Assembly: GCA_004380135.1 (NCBI GenBank)
Contig: QXCR01000106.1
Location: 39,136-103,135, forward strand
Source of the DNA: Stemphylium vesicarium
Taxonomy: Eukaryota > Ascomycota > Dothideomycetes > Pleosporales > Pleosporaceae
DNA length: 64,000 bases
Direction: 5' to 3'
This document shows, piece after piece, positions 58,627-64,000 of the stretch; position 1 is the stretch's first letter, and each line of letters begins with the position of its first letter. The notes beneath the pieces are model-generated. The model was not told the origin of the DNA and searched no databases. It saw only the letters and a program-made list of their open reading frames with translations. Position numbers and translations under genes: made by a program.

Positions 58627-59126
58627 TGGGACGATATGAACAAGAACGATGATGTGTAGATATGTAATATGATAACGTTAACGAATTCTATACAGTACCG
58701 TGATAAGTTGCCGATTGGACGCGCTCCAGCACTCACATGAGATTGCTCGTACGGTTCAAATCCCTTCTAGGCAGAACGATAGATCAAAGGCGCGCAAAAT
58801 TAAAGACCCTGCCATGACTGGACCCTGCCGGATTTCTAATGCGTATTGTCCGTCGCGTAGGCCGTGAGACGGGTAGCCACGCGCGCATGACGCAACGGAA
58901 CGCGGGCCCTAGCTCGGACGTAGGGCCCAAGCTTTCACCGAGTCTACCCACCGACATGTTTTCCCCTCCATGCGTCAACGGCGCGATGACGCTAGCTCTA
59001 CACTGACTACGAAGCCATGATATAACCCACACCTCTTTTATCGCGCCCATCCACCAGCTCTAGCACTGCATTTCTATACTCGAGGATGTTTTGGCAGGTA
59101 CCGACTATACACCACCCGAACCAGCA
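58627..59126. other. Intergenic region
   Basis: It includes the upstream region of the carrier gene. A sequence GGTTCAAATCC at 58753 resembles a tRNA T-loop but lacks the matching stems. An ATG at 59086 opens only a short frame. Confidence 0.5.
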
Positions 59127-60155
59127 ATGCCCCGCGCATTCCCACCTGTAGAACAAAATGTCAAGACCAAACGAACAAGCGCGCCACGGAGTACTTTGTC
59201 CGCCTCAGTGATTGAAAGTGTGGCAGGCTTCAGCGCTGGAGTCGTGTCATGCCTTGCTGCGCACCCGCTCGATCTTTTGAAGAACCGCCTGCAACTCAAT
59301 ACGACTAGCAGGTCAAGACCGGGCGACTCTTATCGGATCCTGAAAAACGTGATCAAGGACGAGGGGGGCGTGAGAGCCTTATACAGAGGACTATGGCCGA
59401 ACCTGCTGGGCAATAGTCTGGGATGGGGGCTGTACTTTCTTTTCTACGGGAACTTGAAAGAGCTTTTCCAGAGCAGAAGGCAAAAGGGCGAGCACCTTGG
59501 AAGCGCCGAGTTCTTCTCTGCAAGTATCATTGCTGGTACGTCCACCATCGATAGTGTTGGGTGAGCGGTTCACTAACACGTTGCTACAGGCCTTCTCACC
59601 GGTGCGTGCACGAACCCCATCTGGGTAGTGAAAACGCGCATGCTCGAACGCGGTGCGAATCACCCTTCAGCATACAAGTCCATGGCATTTGGCCTCCGCC
59701 ACGTATACGAAACCCGCGGACTGAAGGGACTGTGGGCAGGCTTCTTGCCCTCTTCGCTTGGCGTTCTACATGGCGCCGTACAGTTCAGCATTTACGAGAA
59801 CATGAAGAAAAGACGAGGCACACATATTGGCGGACAGGACAAACTCAGTAACTGGGAATATGTCTACATGAGCGGCGGAAGTAAGCTACTTGCCGGCGCC
59901 ATCACGTACCCGTACCAACCTATTAGAGCAAGGTTGCAGCAGTACAATGCCGCTCAGCAGTACAACGGACTACTGGATGTCTTGAGAAAGACCTACCAGA
60001 ATGAAGGCTTCCTGGCATTCTACAAGGGCGTCATTCCGAACACGCTTCGTGTTATCCCGACTACGATCGTCACGTTCTTGGTCTACGAGAATACCAAGCT
60101 CTACCTTCCTAAAGTCTTCACCGAGGATGAGCAGCTGAGTCATGACGAAGACTAG
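59127..60155 (+). CDS. FLX1: Mitochondrial FAD/folate-type carrier (SLC25, Flx1-like)
   Basis: Inner-membrane carrier, by similarity importing FAD, folate or related cofactors into mitochondria. Exons 59127-59535 and 59590-60155 join across a 54-nt intron to 324 residues. Three Px[D/E]xx[K/R]-type repeats are visible: HPLDLLKNRLQ, TNPIWVVKTRM and TYPYQPIRARL. The tryptophan in PIWVVKTR marks the pyrimidine-nucleotide, FAD and folate carrier branch, where other carriers have aspartate. The second segment sits directly after the intron. The start is the first ATG that reads through the first repeat; ATG 59086 opens a different, short frame. Symbol given by similarity only; the transported substrate is not proven. 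Confidence 0.88.
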
Positions 60156-61005
60156 ACCAGATGACTGCAGAGATGGTACAGGCTACTGTACATTTCCTGC
60201 GGCGGCTAGGCCATTGTTCTGTGTGGCGCACCCTCAAGAATAAACACGAATAAGACATTATGAAGCACTGCCATACTGGCGTAGAATTTGTCGCCAAAGC
60301 CATTCAATCAATCTTTCGCTGAATGCTTTTTACTGACGGTGTGCATAACGTGATTCAATTTGGGTGGCTATTGATGGTCACCCGCTACCACATAAATCGC
60401 CTGCGGGCTCGCGAATTCCTTTCACCCGCAATGAATTTCACTTACTCTGATATTAAGCAATCGCATTCGATAACAGTACCATTGTCGGGCGTGGCATCCG
60501 GTACTTCATTGATCGGTCCTTCAGATGTCGAGTCACCTTCGATTGCGTAGAAGCGAATCGATTTTCATTTGGTCGGGGCGGAGCTAGTACAGCTGCGGTC
60601 TCGCGGGTTGCAGACCACCATTGAAACTCTCCAACACGAGCATTCACGACTGTGGATTTCACTAATGGTTTCCAGCGGGCACCTCAATCCTTTGCAGACA
60701 CGATCACTCTCTTACTACATACCAATTACAGAACCTTCGACCTGAAATAGCTTCAACTTGACTGATATCGATCGCTCGCTCGCCCAACGCCGCAGTCTTC
60801 TAGATCAAATGCGCCCGCCAACAAGCGCCGTCAGTCCGGTCTTCGATACATCTTTAGTCACCCCCGCAAGCACCTGGCTCAGTCCGAGTTGATGACACCA
60901 CCGTCCTCTCCTTTGACGACACAGCCTTCGCTAGTCATATCAAAGCTCGCCAAGGCATTTTCCGACTCACTGAACACCACAGAGTTGTCGAACTTCCTAG
61001 TATGA
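60156..61005. other. Intergenic region with coding-like segments before the next gene
   Basis: Most is non-coding. At 60809-60892 a frame starts MRPPTSAVSPVFDTS, and at 60858-60999 another frame encodes VDDTTVLSFDDTAFASHIKA. Both look coding and may be 5' parts of the gene at 61006, but splicing does not join them cleanly. Confidence 0.4.
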
Positions 61006-62238
61006 ATGTTGTACTCCGACACAGTTGAGCTGCCAGGCACACCTGAGTTATGGTACAAATGCATCGACAATACGGATATGCAAGGCTGGGTCGCTTTGGG
61101 CAGATTCCTAGCCAACTCAAGGGAATCAGGTGTCGAGTATGGATTCGACCTGATCGTGATGGATTCGATCTGCGATCGCGTTTCCCTCTCTAGCGGCACC
61201 GTGCACAATCTCTTAATCAGGTTTGCGGATCCAGAGCAGATGAAATACGCCGCGATCGCCTCGACGATCACCAAGGCAGAGGAAAACGGCCGGTCGAAGA
61301 TCGAAGCCCTCGAAGCCGTTCAGGCCAAGCTGCACGAGTTGAATAGACTCGCCACTAACCTGCACCCGCAACCAGGGTCATCTTATGAAGAACAACTAAC
61401 CATGATCCGGAAGCGGCTACGCGGCCTATTACACCTCGTAATCGGGCCACGCATCGCGAACTTGAAGCTGCGGAAACCACTCGTCACCGTCGCGGCATCC
61501 GACCATGTACCAAACGATATTCAGGAAGGTATCAGACTCAACTACCTATACGAAGCGATGCAACAAGAGCGCGCGGTACCATTGCACAGATATGGTAGTG
61601 AGACAGGTAGCGTCTACAGCGCTCCCCCCAACCCATCCTCTTCTTCACCTTACAGAATAGACGAGGAGACGGAGCGAGCGCGCAATCATGCTATAAACCT
61701 CATGAGAGAGAACAGTGAACTCCGCACCCTCGTCGCCCAACTCCAGAACGATAAATCCAGACTCGCAGATGCTAATGAGAAACTGGCTCGCAAAGTCACT
61801 GCGATGGGTCGTATGCAGCCCGCAGGCTATGTTCGCTCGTCCTCCCGTAGCGACGACCCTGTCGCTGAACCTCCATGCTTGTCGCTAGACTCCGTCGAGC
61901 AAGCAACTGTGCAGACACCGCTGCAGCGCGTGCGCCCTCGCTCCATTTCCGCAAGCGCAGTAACCACTCCTAGCGCCCCTTTCGATTTAGATTCAGGATC
62001 TGCTGCATACATACGCCGGCACCCGGAGACTCTGGCGTTGGAGTACGACGACATATTCTTCAAGCTGGAGTCTTCTCCGTTGCCTTTTCTTGGGCTATCG
62101 GATCCTTTCGCTGCGCAATCTGCTTCGTCGCCTTCTGTCTTGTGTGCTTCCACACCACCAAGTGTTGATGTCGACCGGAGGCCGTCGCAGTTAAAGAAGT
62201 TGGAGGCGCCAAGAATGGGTGGTAAGGAAGGTGGATAG
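61006..62238 (+). CDS. Coiled-coil protein, function unknown
   Basis: Open from ATG 61006 to the stop at 62238, 410 residues. I do not recognise the family. The N-terminal 180 residues look folded (LWYKCIDNTDMQGWVALGRF) with helices, followed by a coiled coil (residues about 215-270, RENSELRTLVAQLQNDKSRL) and an S/P-rich disordered tail. Upstream segments in other frames look coding (60809-60999). A 37-nt GT-AG interval at 61000-61036 would link one of them in phase, but it would remove the ATG and such an intron is unusually short. So the true 5' end is uncertain and a frameshift is possible. Medium confidence that this is a gene; no function assigned. Confidence 0.62.
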   Translation: MLYSDTVELPGTPELWYKCIDNTDMQGWVALGRFLANSRESGVEYGFDLIVMDSICDRVSLSSGTVHNLLIRFADPEQMKYAAIASTITKAEENGRSKIEALEAVQAKLHELNRLATNLHPQPGSSYEEQLTMIRKRLRGLLHLVIGPRIANLKLRKPLVTVAASDHVPNDIQEGIRLNYLYEAMQQERAVPLHRYGSETGSVYSAPPNPSSSSPYRIDEETERARNHAINLMRENSELRTLVAQLQNDKSRLADANEKLARKVTAMGRMQPAGYVRSSSRSDDPVAEPPCLSLDSVEQATVQTPLQRVRPRSISASAVTTPSAPFDLDSGSAAYIRRHPETLALEYDDIFFKLESSPLPFLGLSDPFAAQSASSPSVLCASTPPSVDVDRRPSQLKKLEAPRMGGKEGG

Positions 62239-62566
62239 GATGAGGAGGGTGCGCAGAAAAGTCGATATCTGTTTGGCACGCCAACAACAGAAGGGAAGCA
62301 GAGGCTCGATTTATTAGAGTGAGGGCCGTGGGGATTATGTTGCTAGCGCGTTGGTCAAGTCTCTTGCCACAAATAACTATAATCATACAGAGAGAGACAT
62401 CATGGAGCACAGTGTCATTGATAGCTACATAGCTGGTCAGGTTAAGAAGACCGCATTGATTTCTCCTCTGTCGTGCTAATGCTCATTTCATACACGTAGT
62501 CCCCAGCTTGCCAGATCCCATGTCCGCCATCCACTCATTCTCTTCCATGTATCCTCCTCGCCAGAC
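62239..62566. other. Convergent 3' intergenic region
   Basis: 328 nt between the ends of two facing genes. Nothing recognised. Confidence 0.5.
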
Positions 62567-63519
62567 CTAACCGACGATCTCCCTGCGCCACCCAGACCTG
62601 CTCTTACTAGCGTGCTTCTCGATATGGCGCTGAGCTTCTTCCTTGAACTGGGCCTCATCCCAGTGGTAGTTCAGCGTGACAACAGTGTTGATGGAGTCAC
62701 TGAACTTGGGTACCAGAAGAAGCGAGTAGATGGTATCGATGAGGTCCTTGGTAGAGGTATCGAGTGTCCAGTTGCGATCCAAGATGGAATGGCAGATGTG
62801 ACCATGGCGGTTGATGTTTGGATGGTAGATGGGTGTGATAAAGCGAGCTTCCGGTGCAGACATGGGGTAGCCATTACCCATCTGAACGTGGAGTAGGAAG
62901 GTGCCACCGGCGTAGGTGCTGTCGGGCGGACCTTGCATGACAACTTTCCAGAGACCCATGTTGGATTCACATATGTAGACGTCGTAGTACAGGTGTGGTT
63001 TCGCACCTGAGTTGCGGATCTCGTTGTGAGTCCTGCTGAGACGCACGTTGCTGTCTGTCCTGTTGGTAGAAGTAGTCCTGAAGCGGCCAAGTTCGACGAA
63101 TGACTCCGCTAACTGAGGAAGTTGTTTGCGCCCTGGAAATTCATCGCGACTCACCTTTTCGACGTGTACCATGTCGCGAGCGCGCGAAAAGGTGTACACG
63201 GATGGATTGGCAAGAAACCTCGAACGAACCCCAGACATGCCTACTGACTCTTCTGGACGATCGGACAACGAAACAACGGGCTCTAGCTCGCAAATCGCCA
63301 TGGTCTCCTCAAGACTATCAGGCTCGAAGACGTACCCGCCTGTCAGGTACGAGATTGTCTTGAGATCTCGATTGCGGAATGCGTTACCCAGGAAGAATGA
63401 GTCAATAACGATGTTACTACGAATCAGATCGCTCGCAAGACCCTGAGCTGTATGTCGAGATTTGTTGTCTTCACCATCAGAGATACAGATGATTCTCAAC
63501 TTGGTTCCGGGGTAACGTA
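62567..63519 (-). pseudogene. vWA-ubiquitin E2 fusion gene, 5' part cut off by a transposon
   Basis: The minus-strand reading covers a vWA fragment (LRIICISDGEDNKS, then IRSNIVIDSFFLG; the SDG is a metal-site element) followed by a complete-looking E2 ubiquitin-conjugating domain. The E2 has YDVYICESNMGLWKV, the GxF and P-x-P region (YPMSAPEARF), the HPN motif in IYHPNINRHG and the catalytic cysteine in GHICHSIL (codon 62794-62792). The N-terminal vWA part with the usual DxSxS is missing: gene homology stops at about 63518-63519, where a Fot1/pogo-type element begins, and the open frame simply runs into its end sequence. A perfect GTGAGT donor at 63154 and CAG at 63113 define a possible 42-nt intron (in frame either way) before the E2 domain. 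Whether the gene continues beyond the element cannot be seen. Confidence 0.8.
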
Positions 63520-63523
63520 TGTG

Positions 63524-63557
63524 GCAAGCGAGTCGCCCACGCAAGCGAGTCGCCCAC
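63524..63557. repeat. Perfect 17-bp direct repeat near the transposon end
   Basis: Two adjacent copies of GCAAGCGAGTCGCCCAC lie at 63524-63540 and 63541-63557. In Tc1-mariner elements such repeats near the terminal inverted repeat can be transposase binding sites; that role is inferred. Confidence 0.9.
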
Positions 63558-63595
63558 CCCACCAACTTTGATCACCTTTGAAGCTCAACCCAACC

Positions 63596-64000
63596 ATGCC
63601 TCAACACCAACAAGCTCTAGCGCGCTCATCTGAAGCTGATATACAGCTAACTATCTCATCTCTGAATAAGCATCAAATAAAGACTGTACGAGCAGCTGCT
63701 CAGGCCTTTGATGTCCCTCGTACAACGCTACGCGACCGACGCGCTGGCAAGCCTGCCCGACGCGATTGCCAGCCCAACTCAAGGAAGCTTACCCAGCTAG
63801 AAGAGGAGGTGATTGTGAGCTATATACTCGACCTAGACCAACGTGGATTTGCGCCTACGTACGCAGCTATACGTGATATGGCTGATAAGCTGCTAGCTGC
63901 GCGCGGCGCTGGCCAGGTTGGGCAGAAGTGGCCAGCCAACTTGGTTAGGCGTACAGAGAGTCTCACGACGTGTTTTAATCGAGCATACGATAGACAGAGA
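63596..64000 (+). CDS. Fot1/pogo transposase N-terminal part, continues past window
   Basis: From ATG 63596 the frame stays open for 135 codons to the window edge. The N terminus carries a helix-turn-helix of the psq type (IKTVRAAAQAFDVPRTTLRD, about residues 28-47). It is followed by a second helix-turn-helix of the CENP-B/Tc5 class (QLEEEVIVSYILDLDQRGFA and YAAIRDMADKLL). This order is typical of Fot1/pogo transposases; the catalytic DDE domain would follow outside the window. No lesion is seen in this part, so the copy may be young. It is transcribed opposite to the interrupted E2 gene. Confidence 0.85.
   Translation, partial: MPQHQQALARSSEADIQLTISSLNKHQIKTVRAAAQAFDVPRTTLRDRRAGKPARRDCQPNSRKLTQLEEEVIVSYILDLDQRGFAPTYAAIRDMADKLLAARGAGQVGQKWPANLVRRTESLTTCFNRAYDRQR

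Larger units (their letters stand above)
63520..64000 (+). mobile_element. Fot1/pogo-type Tc1-mariner DNA transposon, left end
   Basis: The homology of the vWA-E2 gene ends at a TA dinucleotide (63518-63519), the usual target of this superfamily. The following bases begin TGTGGCAAGCGAGTCGCCCAC and contain a 17-bp direct repeat, a common sub-terminal feature. A transposase-like frame begins 76 nt in. The right end, its inverted repeat and the second TA lie beyond the window, so boundaries are provisional. Confidence 0.78.

Noticed and set aside
58745..58775. tRNA-like T-loop sequence GGTTCAAATCC
   Set aside because: Flanking bases do not form the T stem, and no anticodon arm or acceptor stem fits.
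1..64000. CRISPR arrays, rRNA genes, bacterial operons
   Set aside because: No regularly spaced repeats or rRNA sequence; introns and families show a fungal nuclear genome.

Overview
This window is nuclear DNA from a filamentous ascomycete, most likely a Dothideomycete of the Pleosporales type. The evidence is the dense mix of single-exon and multi-exon genes, GT-AG introns of about 41-61 nt, and a typical fungal gene set: exocyst SEC8, Paf1-complex CTR9, VPS18, PEX3, YOP1, an RFX regulator, ABC-G transporter, HET-domain and F-box-like families, and a Fot1/pogo-class transposase. I rebuilt exon structures by hand wherever donor, acceptor, phase and protein family agreed. The species is inferred, not read from the sequence.

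Layout. 1-2029: 5' and central part of a secreted S10 carboxypeptidase (minus), running off the left edge. 2030-6537: mostly non-coding, with one zinc-knuckle segment and a broken F-box gene. 6538-17764: housekeeping block with VPS18 (plus), CTR9 (minus) and SEC8 (plus); CTR9 and SEC8 share a 0.54 kb divergent promoter. 18599-26271: accessory metabolic block with an ABC-G transporter, a divergent SDR/HSL-type esterase pair, a multiply broken HET gene and an epoxide-hydrolase-like enzyme. 26647-33399: two intact F-box-like genes flanking a beta-carbonic anhydrase, then a coiled-coil orphan. 33726-37085: GT8 glycosyltransferase and PEX3. 37086-42265: sparse region with an unusual regulator-like gene that encodes only half of a Zn2Cys6 cluster, and a frameshifted LPxELR gene. 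43431-47649: YOP1 and an RFX factor, divergent. 48474-50702: a third degraded F-box gene. 51513-60155: GH5 glucanase, a 3.4 kb gene-poor stretch, copper amine oxidase and a mitochondrial FAD/folate-type carrier. 61006-64000: a coiled-coil orphan, then a vWA-ubiquitin E2 fusion gene cut at its 5' side by a Fot1/pogo element that continues past the right edge.

How the genes relate. Most genes are unrelated housekeeping functions: vesicle tethering (VPS18, SEC8), ER shaping (YOP1), transcription elongation (CTR9) and peroxisomes (PEX3; copper amine oxidases of this kind are often peroxisomal). The 18.6-26.3 kb block could be a small detoxification or catabolic set, but that is inference. The window also shows gene decay: one HET gene and three F-box or LPxELR-type loci carry stops and frameshifts, several stops being compatible with C-to-T change, and a transposon has split the E2 fusion gene. 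No CRISPR array, rRNA or convincing tRNA gene was found.
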